Shown here in pieces: positions 25,638 to 33,825 of a stretch of 42,500 nucleotides of DNA. The notes below the pieces were generated by a model. The model ran no database searches. It was given only the letters and a program-made list of their open reading frames with translations, and was not told the origin of the DNA. The stretch is taken from assembly GCF_001676385.1 (NCBI RefSeq), contig NZ_LYVJ01000018.1:1-42500 (forward strand). Direction: 5' to 3'. Position 1 is the first letter of the stretch. Each line of letters starts with the position of its first letter. The stretch comes from Stenotrophomonas maltophilia. GTDB lineage: Bacteria > Pseudomonadota > Gammaproteobacteria > Xanthomonadales > Xanthomonadaceae. The position numbers were made by a program, and so were the translations under genes.

Positions 25638-26591
25638 TCACGCGCCGCTGGCCGCGGTGGCAGGCGCGCTTCCGGCGTCGGCGGCAGCCGGTGCCGCCGG
25701 TGCCTCGCCCGTCGGTGCCGCCGGCTCGGCAGGTGCCGCCGGAGCTGCCGGCTCGGCCGGCGGTGCCGGCTTGCGCTGCGCCAGCCACTGCTTGAATTCC
25801 TCCTTGGACACCGCCTCGACCACGATCGGCATGAAGCCGTGGTCCTTGCCGCACAGCTCGGCACACTGGCCGCGGTAGACACCGGGCTGCTCGATGCGCG
25901 TCCAGGCCTCGTTGATGAAGCCGGGAATGGCGTCCTGCTTCCAGCCCAGCGCCGGCACCCACCAGGCGTGGATCACGTCGTCGGAGGTGATGACGAAGCG
26001 CACCTTGGTATCGACCGGCAGCACCAGCCGGTTGTCCACGTCCAGCAGGTAGTGCGGATGGCTCTCACGGGTCGGCACGACGCCGCTCTGCCGCACGCGG
26101 TCGGACTCACGGTCCAGGCGGCTGGTGAAGGCCACGTTCTCGCCGAGGTACTCGTATTTCCACATCCACTGGTAGCCGGTGACCTTCACCGTCATCTCGG
26201 CATCGCGGGTGTCGTACATCTTGATCAGGTTGGCGGTGGCCGGCCAGGCCATCACGATCAGGATGATCACCGGGATCACCGTCCAGATCACCTCGGCCTT
26301 GGTGTTGTGGCTGAAGGTGGCGGCGACCGCGCCCTTGGATTTGCGGAACTTGAAGATGGCATAGGCCATCGCCCCGAACACGATGACACCGATCACCGTG
26401 CAGATGATCAACGACAGGTTGTTCGATTCCCAGGCCAGGCGCGAGGTCTGGGTCACCCCCTTGCCCATGTTCAGCTGCCATGGCTTGGGATCGGCCGCCT
26501 GGGCCCAGGCCAACGCCGGAACCAGTCCCCCGGCCACCATCGCGGCGACCGCTGCAACGCACTTCGTACCCCACCTGCTGCTTTGCTTCAT
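25638..26591 (-). CDS. ctaC: Cytochrome c oxidase subunit II
   Basis: 317-aa membrane-anchored subunit that takes electrons from cytochrome c through CuA. A signal peptide ends near ALAWA (residue 30); two membrane helices follow (about 57-80 and 100-120). The periplasmic cupredoxin domain has VIHAWWVPALGWKQDAIPG and the CuA site GQCAELCGKDHGFM with both Cys, His and Met ligands. The last 43 residues (275-317) are an Ala/Pro-rich low-complexity tail without a haem-binding CxxCH, so this is the aa3 rather than caa3 form. It starts 11 bp after the DUF2244 gene stop. Confidence 0.96.
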   Translation of the reverse strand: MKQSSRWGTKCVAAVAAMVAGGLVPALAWAQAADPKPWQLNMGKGVTQTSRLAWESNNLSLIICTVIGVIVFGAMAYAIFKFRKSKGAVAATFSHNTKAEVIWTVIPVIILIVMAWPATANLIKMYDTRDAEMTVKVTGYQWMWKYEYLGENVAFTSRLDRESDRVRQSGVVPTRESHPHYLLDVDNRLVLPVDTKVRFVITSDDVIHAWWVPALGWKQDAIPGFINEAWTRIEQPGVYRGQCAELCGKDHGFMPIVVEAVSKEEFKQWLAQRKPAPPAEPAAPAAPAEPAAPTGEAPAAPAAADAGSAPATAASGA

Positions 26592-26602
26592 TGCCTAGAC
26601 CC

Positions 26603-27079
26603 TTAGCGTCGTCGGTTGCCGCCATCGCTGGCGGCGAGCAAGCTTTCAAGTGTCTCTGCGAGCGTCTGGCGTTCGGCCGGCGCGAGGAAACTCCCCACCT
26701 CCACCTGCCGGCCGCTGGATGCCAGCCGGACCCTCTCATCGTCGGTGAGCAGGCGCACCCAGTGGGGATGGGCCCGGAACACCGGCGATCCACCGGCTAC
26801 GGGGATGACCTCCACGTACGCCGGCACTACCCGGATCTCCTCCTGCCGTTCACCGCTGCGCCACAAGGCACGCAGCGCCGCCGCCAGCACCAGGCTGTAC
26901 AGCAGCGCGAACAGGGGGGCGAATGCATTGCCGGCCACCCACCCGAGGGCGGATACCAGCCACATCGCTCCCGACAACGCAGCGAACAACAGGACGAACT
27001 GCCGGGCATCGAGCGCCCGTGGGGGACGCAGCCGCAGCTGCGTACCTGACCCATCCGGAGCTGGAAGCACCTCGATCAT
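26603..27079 (-). CDS. DUF2244 family membrane protein
   Basis: 158-aa protein with two close membrane helices (about residues 27-45 and 48-68) and a cytoplasmic C-terminal domain. It matches the DUF2244 pattern often found directly before coxB (LRPPRALDARQFVLLFAALS, then RWSGE-like basic stretch and FRAHPHWVRLL). The function is unknown; repeated linkage to cox genes suggests an oxidase-related role. Start at 27079 is the first ATG of the conserved region. It is the first gene of the minus-strand oxidase unit, divergent from putA. Confidence 0.85.
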   Translation of the reverse strand: MIEVLPAPDGSGTQLRLRPPRALDARQFVLLFAALSGAMWLVSALGWVAGNAFAPLFALLYSLVLAAALRALWRSGERQEEIRVVPAYVEVIPVAGGSPVFRAHPHWVRLLTDDERVRLASSGRQVEVGSFLAPAERQTLAETLESLLAASDGGNRRR

Positions 27080-27114
27080 GTCGCAACCGCGTTCCTGCCG
27101 CGGGAAACGCCTCG

Positions 27115-27144
27115 ATGGTAGCCCCGCCCTCTCGCCGGTAGCAA
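27115..27144 (-). promoter_or_regulatory. Possible sigma-70 promoter of the DUF2244-cox unit
   Basis: On the minus strand, TTGCTA (27139-27144) and TACCAT (27115-27120) are separated by 18 bp, 36 bp upstream of the DUF2244 ATG. Both elements are only moderate matches. Confidence 0.35.
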
Positions 27145-27166
27145 GGGTGCATTCACACTTTTTCCG

Positions 27167-27183
27167 ATGCTGCAATACAGCAT
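27167..27183. promoter_or_regulatory. Inverted repeat A between DUF2244 and putA
   Basis: Perfect 6-5-6 palindrome ATGCTG-N5-CAGCAT. Its centre is 60 bp from that of a second palindrome with the same ANNCTG-N5-CAGNNT pattern, consistent with a shared DNA-binding regulator contacting the same face of the helix. Confidence 0.5.
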
Positions 27184-27226
27184 GAGGTCGGCGGCGCAAA
27201 TGACGAATTCAGCACAAACTCCAATG

Positions 27227-27243
27227 AGCCTGCTGAACAGGCT
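27227..27243. promoter_or_regulatory. Inverted repeat B upstream of putA
   Basis: Perfect 6-5-6 palindrome AGCCTG-N5-CAGGCT, sharing ANNCTG-N5-CAGNNT with repeat A. It lies about 110 bp before the putA ATG, near where a -35 region for TATGAG (27265-27270) would be. A PutR-like Lrp/AsnC regulator is a plausible but untested ligand. Confidence 0.5.
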
Positions 27244-27353
27244 GAATCCACCGCAGCTACGGGCTATGAGCGCTTCACGAAGGGGACTTCAGGGCACTTC
27301 CGGAACCCGCAAAAATGATTAAAATCGCCAAGTTTTCCACTGGCCGGACCGGC

Positions 27354-30300
27354 ATGAACGCACCCTCCTCCTCCCCTGCCGCCAGCGACGCACTGCGTCC
27401 GGGCGCGCTGCTGTCGCCGGAACTGCCGGCGCCCCCCAACCCGTTCCGCCAGGCCATCACGGATGCCTGGCTGAAGGACGAGGCCAGCCACGTGCGCGAA
27501 CTGCTGGCGCAGGCCCGCCTGCCCGCCGAGGAGCAGGCCAGGGTGCAGGCGCTGGCCGCCGATCTGGTCGGCCGCGTGCGCGTGCGTGCCAAGGACCAGG
27601 GCGCGATCGAAGCCTTCATGCGCCAGTACGACCTGGGCAGCGAGGAAGGCGTACTGCTGATGTGCGTGGCCGAGGCGCTGCTGCGCATTCCGGACCAGGA
27701 CACCGCCGACAAGCTGATCCGCGACAAGCTGGCCGATGCCGACTGGGAAAAGCACCTGGGCGGCAGCGACTCTGTGCTGGTCAATGCCTCCACCTGGGGC
27801 CTGATGCTGACCGGCAAGCTGGTGCAGATCAACGATGCCACCCGCGCCGATGCGCCGGGTGCATTCAAGCGGCTGGTTGGCCGCGTCGGTGAGCCGGTGG
27901 TGCGCCTGGCCGTGCGCCAGGCGATGAAGATCATGGGCCACCAGTTCGTCATGGGGCGCACCATCAGCGAAGCGCTGGCGCGCTCGCACAAGGGCGACAA
28001 CGCGGACTATCGCTATTCCTTCGACATGCTGGGCGAAGGCGCGCTGACCATGAAGGACGCGCTGCGCTACCTGGAAGACTACCGTCGTGCGATCCATGCC
28101 ATCGGCGGCGATCACAAGGCACGCGGCGGCCGTCCGGATGGCGACGTCAACAATGCGCCGGGCATCTCCATCAAGCTGTCGGCGCTGTACCCGCGTTACG
28201 AGCACGCCAAGCGCGAGCGCGTGCTGAAGGACCTGGTGCCGGGCGTACTGGAGCTGGCGCAGCTGGCCAGGAGCTATGGCATCGGCTGCACCGTCGACGC
28301 CGAAGAATCCGACCGCCTGGAACTGTCGCTGGACATCATCGAGCAGGTGTTCTCCGACGCCTCGCTGTCCGGCTGGGATGGCTTCGGCGTGGTCGTGCAG
28401 GCTTACCAGAAGCGCACCCCGTACACGATCGACCACCTGGCCGACATGGCACGCCGCGCCGGTCGCCGCCTGCAGGTGCGCCTGGTCAAGGGCGCCTACT
28501 GGGATGCCGAGATCAAGCGCGCGCAGATCGAAGGCTATCCGGGCTACCCGGTGTTCACCCGCAAGCAGAACACCGACGTGTCCTACCTGGCGTGCGCCAA
28601 GCGGCTGTTCACCCATGCCGACGCGATCTACCCGATGTTCGCCACGCACAACGCGCATACGATCGCCGCCGTGCGCAGCATCGCCAACGGCGGCGTGTAC
28701 GAGCACCAGAAGCTGCACGGCATGGGCGACGACCTGTATGCCGAAGTGGTGCCGGCCGATCGCCTCGGCCTGCCGTGCCGCGTGTACGCCCCGGTTGGTT
28801 CGCATGAAGACCTGCTGCCGTACCTGGTGCGCCGCCTGCTGGAAAACGGCGCCAACTCCAGCTTCGTCAACCGCATCACCGACGAGCGCGTGCCGATCGC
28901 CGACCTGATCCGCGATCCGGTCGAGATGGTCGCCTCGTTCGAATCGATTCCGCATCCCAAGATCCCGCTGCCGGTTGACCTGCTGCGCAGCCAGAACCAC
29001 GACAGGAAGAACTCCATGGGCGCCAACCTCGCCAACGACAACGAACTGCGCGCCCTGGCCGAGCAGATCAACGCCGCCGTGAAGCCGTGGCAGGCTGCCC
29101 CGCTGGTGCCGGGCGCCAACCCGGCCGGCGCCGCGCTGCCGGTGACCAACCCGGCCGACACCCGCGAGGTCGTCGGCCAGTGGCTGGCCGCCGATGCCGC
29201 CACCGTGCAGAAGGCCCTGGCCAATGCCGTGGCCGCGCAGCCTGCCTGGAACCGCACCCCGGCCGCCAGCCGCGCCGCCATCCTCGAGCACGCCGCCGAC
29301 CAGCTGGAGGCGCGCATGCCGGAGTTCATGGCACTGTGCGTGAAGGAAGCCGGCAAGAGCCTGCCCGACAGCGTCGCCGAAGTGCGCGAGGCGGTGGACT
29401 TCCTGCGTTACTACGCCAAGCAGGCGCGCGAGCAGTTCAGCCACGCCGAGAAGCTGCCGAGTCCAACCGGTGAATCCAATGAGCTGCAGCTGCACGGCCG
29501 CGGCGTGTTCGTCTGCATCAGCCCGTGGAACTTCCCGCTGGCGATCTTCCTGGGCCAGGTTGCCGCCGCACTCGCCGCCGGCAACAGCGTCATCGCCAAG
29601 CCGGCCGAGCAGACCAACCTGATCGGCTACTACGCAGTGAAGCTGCTGCACGACGCCGGCGTGCCGGCCGAAGTGGTGCAGTTCCTGCCGGGCGATGGCG
29701 CCACCGTCGGCGCCGCGCTGACCGCTGACCCGCGCGTGGCCGGCGTGGCCTTCACCGGCTCCACCGACACCGCCCGTGCGATCAACCGCGCGATGGCCGC
29801 CCGTGACGCCGCCATCGGCGTGCTGATCGCCGAGACCGGTGGCCAGAATGCCTTCATCGCCGACTCCTCGGCGCTGCCGGAGCAGCTGGTCAAGGACGCG
29901 ATCGGTTCGGCCTTCACCTCGGCCGGCCAGCGTTGCTCGGCCGCGCGCGTGCTGTTCGTGCAGGACGACATCGCCGACAAGGTGATGACCATGCTGGCCG
30001 GTGCGATGAAGGAACTGAAGGTCGGCAACCCGGGCCTGCTGTCCACCGACGTCGGCCCGGTGATCGACGCCGATGCGCTGAAGATCCTGCAGGACCACGC
30101 CGAGCGCATGGACCGCGAAGCACGCCTTATCGCCGCCGCCGAGCTGTCCGCCGAAACGGCGCACGGCACCTTCTTCGCGCCGCGCGCATACGAACTGAAG
30201 GATCTGGGCCAGCTGCAGAAGGAAGTCTTCGGGCCGGTCCTGCACGTGATCCGCTGGAAGGGCGACCAGCTCGACGCGGTGATCGACCAGATCAACGCCA

Positions 30301-30572
30301 CCGGCTACGGCCTGACCCTGGGCGTGCATTCGCGCATCGACGAGACCGTGGACCGCATCAGCAACGGCGTCCACGTCGGCAACGTCTACGTCAACCGAAA
30401 CCAGATCGGTGCGGTGGTCGGCGTGCAGCCGTTCGGCGGCCAGGGCCTGTCCGGCACCGGCCCGAAGGCCGGCGGCCCGCACTACCTGCTGCGCTTTGCC
30501 ACCGAGAAGACGGTGACGGTGAACACCACCGCCGCCGGCGGCAACGCCTCGCTGCTGACCCTGGGCGATTGA
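27354..30572 (+). CDS. putA: Bifunctional proline dehydrogenase / L-glutamate gamma-semialdehyde dehydrogenase
   Basis: 1072-aa two-enzyme protein that oxidises proline to P5C with FAD and then to glutamate with NAD+. The proline dehydrogenase barrel occupies about residues 150-470 (RLVKGAYWDAEIKRAQ, RMGKYGxx-type loop replaced by DDLYAEVVPADRL, and RRLLENGANSSFVNRI). The aldehyde dehydrogenase domain is about 550-1010, with AETGGQNAFI and the catalytic Cys861 in SAGQRCSAARVL. The N-terminal ribbon-helix-helix DNA-binding domain of E. coli-type trifunctional PutA is absent, so it should not autoregulate. An in-frame ATG at 27315 is possible; 27354 is preferred because conserved sequence follows it. 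Confidence 0.95.
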   Translation: MNAPSSSPAASDALRPGALLSPELPAPPNPFRQAITDAWLKDEASHVRELLAQARLPAEEQARVQALAADLVGRVRVRAKDQGAIEAFMRQYDLGSEEGVLLMCVAEALLRIPDQDTADKLIRDKLADADWEKHLGGSDSVLVNASTWGLMLTGKLVQINDATRADAPGAFKRLVGRVGEPVVRLAVRQAMKIMGHQFVMGRTISEALARSHKGDNADYRYSFDMLGEGALTMKDALRYLEDYRRAIHAIGGDHKARGGRPDGDVNNAPGISIKLSALYPRYEHAKRERVLKDLVPGVLELAQLARSYGIGCTVDAEESDRLELSLDIIEQVFSDASLSGWDGFGVVVQAYQKRTPYTIDHLADMARRAGRRLQVRLVKGAYWDAEIKRAQIEGYPGYPVFTRKQNTDVSYLACAKRLFTHADAIYPMFATHNAHTIAAVRSIANGGVYEHQKLHGMGDDLYAEVVPADRLGLPCRVYAPVGSHEDLLPYLVRRLLENGANSSFVNRITDERVPIADLIRDPVEMVASFESIPHPKIPLPVDLLRSQNHDRKNSMGANLANDNELRALAEQINAAVKPWQAAPLVPGANPAGAALPVTNPADTREVVGQWLAADAATVQKALANAVAAQPAWNRTPAASRAAILEHAADQLEARMPEFMALCVKEAGKSLPDSVAEVREAVDFLRYYAKQAREQFSHAEKLPSPTGESNELQLHGRGVFVCISPWNFPLAIFLGQVAAALAAGNSVIAKPAEQTNLIGYYAVKLLHDAGVPAEVVQFLPGDGATVGAALTADPRVAGVAFTGSTDTARAINRAMAARDAAIGVLIAETGGQNAFIADSSALPEQLVKDAIGSAFTSAGQRCSAARVLFVQDDIADKVMTMLAGAMKELKVGNPGLLSTDVGPVIDADALKILQDHAERMDREARLIAAAELSAETAHGTFFAPRAYELKDLGQLQKEVFGPVLHVIRWKGDQLDAVIDQINATGYGLTLGVHSRIDETVDRISNGVHVGNVYVNRNQIGAVVGVQPFGGQGLSGTGPKAGGPHYLLRFATEKTVTVNTTAAGGNASLLTLGD

Positions 30573-30595
30573 TCGCCCACCTGATGCAGTGAACG

Positions 30596-30622
30596 AAAAA
30601 CCCCGCGAACGCGGGGTTTTTT
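30596..30622 (+). terminator. Rho-independent terminator of putA
   Basis: Stem CCCCGC/GCGGGG (30601-30606 and 30611-30616) with GAAC loop, preceded by AAAAA and followed by six T, 24 bp after the putA stop. The A-run also permits function in the opposite direction. Confidence 0.9.
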
Positions 30623-30633
30623 GTGCTTTGCTT

Positions 30634-30667
30634 CCTGTAGAGCCGAGCCCACGCTCGGCTCTACAGG
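30634..30667. repeat. Perfect SMAG palindrome overlapping the pnuC stop
   Basis: Fifteen-base perfect arms (30634-30648 and 30653-30667) around CCAC, containing GTAG at one end and CTAC at the other. CTA at 30661-30663 is the complement of the pnuC TAG stop, so the repeat supplies the end of that gene. Confidence 0.85.
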
Positions 30668-31260
30668 GATTCAGGTGCCGTCGTGGCCTCGGCCCGCATC
30701 AGATTGCGCCAGTGCCGGAGGGCGACCAGTGCGTTGATCCAGAAACCGATGTAAAGGATCGAGGTCAGGTGCAGCCCGCGGCTGTAGTACAGCGGCACCG
30801 CCACGGTGTTCACCAGCAGCCACACCCACCACGACTCCAGCTTGCGCCGCATCATCAGGATCTGCGCGATCACGCTCAGCACCAGCACCGCCGAATCGAT
30901 GTAGGGCGCATAGGCATTGGTCAGCCGGGTCAGCATCCAGCCGTAGCCGAAGGTGGCCACCACCGCCAGCGGTGCCAGCCAGGTCCAGGCACGTGGTCGC
31001 AATGAAGTAATCGGCAGCGGCGCGCCGTGGTCACCACGCAGCCACTGCCACCAGCCCAGCACGCTGATGGCGATGAAGAAGAACTGCAGCACCATGTCCG
31101 CGTACAGGTGCGATCGTTCGAACACGGCGGCGAACAGCGCGCAACCGACAATGCCCAACCACCAGGTGTGCACGTTGTTGCGGCCGGCCAGCAGGATCGA
31201 GCCGGCGACGGCGATGTTGGCGGCCAGCTCCAGCTGGAAGTTCGGGTCGGACAGGTTCAT
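30661..31260 (-). CDS. pnuC: PnuC-type nicotinamide riboside/vitamin transporter
   Basis: 199-aa inner-membrane protein with seven predicted helices and the PnuC pattern: NIAVAGSILLAGRNNVHTWW at the start, FFFIAISVLGWWQWLRGDHG in the middle, and WWVWLLVNTVAVPLYYSRGL with the C-terminal W.NALVALRHWR. Relatives import nicotinamide riboside or, in PnuT/PnuX forms, thiamine or riboflavin; no riboswitch was recognised upstream, so the substrate is uncertain. Start is the ATG at 31260. The stop codon lies in a SMAG palindrome. Confidence 0.87.
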   Translation of the reverse strand: MNLSDPNFQLELAANIAVAGSILLAGRNNVHTWWLGIVGCALFAAVFERSHLYADMVLQFFFIAISVLGWWQWLRGDHGAPLPITSLRPRAWTWLAPLAVVATFGYGWMLTRLTNAYAPYIDSAVLVLSVIAQILMMRRKLESWWVWLLVNTVAVPLYYSRGLHLTSILYIGFWINALVALRHWRNLMRAEATTAPESL

Positions 31261-31351
31261 GGCGCTATTGTGGTGGATCCGCGCCGTGGATGCCTGCACT
31301 CTTCGGCGGTCCCGCGCCAGGCGTGGACGGCATGCTCCCCCACAAAGAGAA

Positions 31352-31371
31352 GGCCCCGCTTGCGCGGGGCC
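31352..31371 (-). terminator. Terminator between fadL and pnuC
   Basis: Eight-base perfect stem GGCCCCGC/GCGGGGCC with TTGC loop, 32 bp beyond the fadL stop. On the minus strand it is followed by a T/C-rich stretch (TTCTCTTT). It separates fadL from pnuC transcription. Confidence 0.75.
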
Positions 31372-31402
31372 TCCTTCGTACTGTTTCGGGCAATTGCCTT
31401 GA

Positions 31403-32830
31403 TCAGAACTTGTACTGCATCGAAGCGGCCAGCACGTCGCCGCTGACCTTGTACTTGCCGGTCACGGTGTTGGCCGTGGCCGAGGTCGAGGTGATGTTCG
31501 GATCCTTGGTGAACAGGTGGGTGTAGCCCACGGTGTACTCCAGCTTGTCCGACGCCGCATAGCTCAGGCCCAGCGACAGCCACTTGCGGGTGGTGTCCGG
31601 CACGCGCACGTCGCGGTGGGCGTCGGTGGTCGGGGTCTGGTCGTAGGCAAGGCCGCCACGCAGGGTCAGCTTGTCGTTCACGCGGAAATCGGTACCGATC
31701 GACGCGAAGGTGGTGTCGCGGTAGTGGAACGGCAGCACGCTGTCCGGCTGGTTGGAGTCAAAATCGACGGTGACCTGGTCGAACTTGCTCCACGCCGTGC
31801 GCGTGACTTCGGCCATGATCTGCCACTGGTCGTTGACGCGATGGGTGAAGCCAAGCGTGGCACTGGCCGGCAGGGTGATGGTGGCGCGGCCGTTGCTGTC
31901 GATGAAGGTGCCCGGGGCGGCAGTGGCCAGGAAGGCGGCCGCATTCTGCGGAATGGTGAAGTCCGCCTTGCCGTCGGTGATCTTGTGCTCGACCTTCGAG
32001 CGGTAGCTGAAGGCGATGTTGGTGCCTTCCACCGGGGTGACGGTCATGCCCAGGGTGTAGCCGACCGACACTTCGTCGCCCTTGATGCGCAGGTAGCCAT
32101 CGGCAGTACCCGGGGCGAAGCCCTGCTGGGCCATGGCCACGGCAGCCTGGCGCGAGGCAGCAGCGGCCTGCGCAGCGGTGCCGCCGGCAGCCAGGACGCG
32201 CGCCGCAGCCGTGCGCTGGGCGCTGGCGTTGATCGCGGTGCCGGTGTCCACGGCGCTGCTCAGATCGACGTCCAGGCGCTCGGCGAACACCGAGGCACCG
32301 AACGACAGGTACGGGTTGACGTCATAGGAGAACGCCACGCCCAGGTCGATCGCCTGCAGTTCGGTCTTGAGGCCGTTGTAGCGGCCGACCCAGTCACGGT
32401 CATATTCGGTCTTGAAGCCGAAGGGAACGGTCAGCGACGCACCGAAATGCATGTTCTCGTTCTCACCGAACGGAACATGGAAGTAAGCGGCCGGAACCGG
32501 GGCGATCATGCCGGCGTCGCCGCCGTTGCCGCCGGAAATCGGTGCGCCGTTGCCATACTGGCCCTGGCCGCGGAACTTGGCACCGAAGCTGATGGCGCTG
32601 ACGTCACCCTGGACCAGGGTGCCGTCGAGCAGGCGCATGGACGCCGGGTTGGTAGCGATGACCGAGGCATCGCCTTCGGTCGAGGTGGAGCCGGCGAACG
32701 CGCGGCCCAGGCCCTTGGCACTGTTTTCCTTCAGCTGGAAGGCGGCGGCATTGGCATCGGCGGCGGCCAGCGCACCGGCAACGCCGACGGCCAGCAGGGT
32801 CAGTCGGGCAATGGTGGAAGCGGTCTGCAT
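31403..32830 (-). CDS. fadL: FadL family outer-membrane long-chain fatty acid transporter
   Basis: 475-aa outer-membrane beta-barrel with a signal peptide ending near ANA (residue 27). The mature N-terminus AAFQLKENSAKGLGRAFAGS and the following EGDASVIATNPASM form the FadL hatch motif (NPA). Alternating-residue strands run through the rest, and the C-terminus ends in an aromatic residue (LAASMQYKF), as required for outer-membrane insertion. FadL proteins import long-chain fatty acids or other hydrophobic compounds. An Ala-rich insert (about residues 200-240, RAARVLAAGGTAAQ-type) lies in an extracellular loop region. Single-gene unit. Confidence 0.92.
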   Translation of the reverse strand: MQTASTIARLTLLAVGVAGALAAADANAAAFQLKENSAKGLGRAFAGSTSTEGDASVIATNPASMRLLDGTLVQGDVSAISFGAKFRGQGQYGNGAPISGGNGGDAGMIAPVPAAYFHVPFGENENMHFGASLTVPFGFKTEYDRDWVGRYNGLKTELQAIDLGVAFSYDVNPYLSFGASVFAERLDVDLSSAVDTGTAINASAQRTAAARVLAAGGTAAQAAAASRQAAVAMAQQGFAPGTADGYLRIKGDEVSVGYTLGMTVTPVEGTNIAFSYRSKVEHKITDGKADFTIPQNAAAFLATAAPGTFIDSNGRATITLPASATLGFTHRVNDQWQIMAEVTRTAWSKFDQVTVDFDSNQPDSVLPFHYRDTTFASIGTDFRVNDKLTLRGGLAYDQTPTTDAHRDVRVPDTTRKWLSLGLSYAASDKLEYTVGYTHLFTKDPNITSTSATANTVTGKYKVSGDVLAASMQYKF

Positions 32831-33058
32831 CGTAGTTCTCTCTCTCCGGTAAGCGGTGATGGTGCTCTGAGTGCGCCTGCGCCCGGCGGGCCCTGGGGCC
32901 CTTCGGAGCGCGCCGGATTCCCCTCCCGACATACGACGCCGTATGCGAGTATTACCCAGAGCCGTTAATGAAACAATAACAGCGCAGGCGGTTTTTCCGC
33001 CTCGAATGCTGAACAGGACAGTGCCCCCTGGCGGGCCTTGCACGCTAGGCTAGTACCC

Positions 33059-33751
33059 ATGTTCGTCTCCCTCCCATCGCGCAGGAAAGCCGCCGTGCGT
33101 TGGGCCACACCCGTGCTGTTTGCGGCACTGTGGCTGGCCTTCCTCTGGTCGATCTCGCGTCCGGATGATGCCCGTGGCAGCCTCTGGCTGGACTGGGGTG
33201 CCCTGTCCACCGGCCTCACCCACCCGCTGGACTGGTGGGCGACCCTGCAGGACGGCAGCGTGCTGCGCCTGTTCACCGCCCTGTTCCTGCACGCGGACTG
33301 GTCGCACCTGCTGGGCAACCTGGTGTTCCTGCTGATCTTCGGCCTGCCCGCCGAGCGGGTGCTGGGACCGTGGCGGCTGCTGCTGTTGTTCCTGGTCGGC
33401 GGTGCGGTGTCCAACCTGGTGGCGATCTACACCATGGGCAGCCCGGACCAGATCATCATCGGCGCCAGCGGCGCGGTGTCGGCGTTGATCGGTGCCTACC
33501 TGGCCCTGTTCCCCGGCGCACGGCTGGGCGTGGTGATCCCGCTCGGCCTGTTCCTGGAATTCGTGCGCGCACCGGCCTATCTGTTGATCGGCGTCTGGGC
33601 GGCACTTCAGGTGGTGTTCGCCCACATCGGCCCCAGCTTCGGCATGGTGGCCTGGTGGGCGCACATCGGCGGCTTCGTGTTCGGCGTGGTGTACGGGGTC
33701 TACGTGCGCGCGGCGATCGCGCGACGGTTACGCAAACGGCACGGGTTCTGA
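33059..33751 (+). CDS. Rhomboid family intramembrane serine protease
   Basis: 230-aa inner-membrane protease with six predicted helices. The catalytic dyad is visible: Ser138 in IIIGASGAVSALIGAY and His202 in WWAHIGGFVFG; the helix-2 motif LFLHADWSHLLGNLVFLLIF supplies the oxyanion His and Asn. Rhomboids cut membrane proteins within or near their helices. The ATG at 33059 is preferred; the upstream bases look like a promoter (TAGGCTAGTA) rather than coding. Divergent from fadL across 228 bp, which shows no further gene. Confidence 0.92.
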   Translation: MFVSLPSRRKAAVRWATPVLFAALWLAFLWSISRPDDARGSLWLDWGALSTGLTHPLDWWATLQDGSVLRLFTALFLHADWSHLLGNLVFLLIFGLPAERVLGPWRLLLLFLVGGAVSNLVAIYTMGSPDQIIIGASGAVSALIGAYLALFPGARLGVVIPLGLFLEFVRAPAYLLIGVWAALQVVFAHIGPSFGMVAWWAHIGGFVFGVVYGVYVRAAIARRLRKRHGF

Positions 33752-33761
33752 CCATAGCGCC

Positions 33762-33820
33762 GTGCCGGCCACTGGCCGGCACCCTTCTTTCGCTGGCCGG
33801 CGCCGGGCACCGCCCGGCGC
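33762..33820. repeat. Two REP hairpins between convergent genes
   Basis: First hairpin GTGCCGGCC-ACT-GGCCGGCAC (33762-33782) and second GCGCCGGGC/GCCCGGCGC (33800-33820). They lie between the rhomboid and S41 protease stops and may act as a bidirectional transcription end. Confidence 0.7.
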
Positions 33821-33825
33821 TGCGG

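Noticed and set aside
27264..30482. 1072-codon open frame on the strand opposite putA
   Set aside because: It is a GC-rich mirror of putA with no recognisable domain; putA has clear enzyme motifs through the whole interval.
31261..31350. Possible riboswitch upstream of pnuC
   Set aside because: Only REP-like GGATCC/GTGGATGCC fragments were seen; no TPP, NAD+ or FMN core motif was recognised.
31517..32968. 483-codon plus-strand frame opposite fadL
   Set aside because: Composition is typical of antisense GC-rich frames, and fadL with signal peptide and barrel ending explains the DNA.
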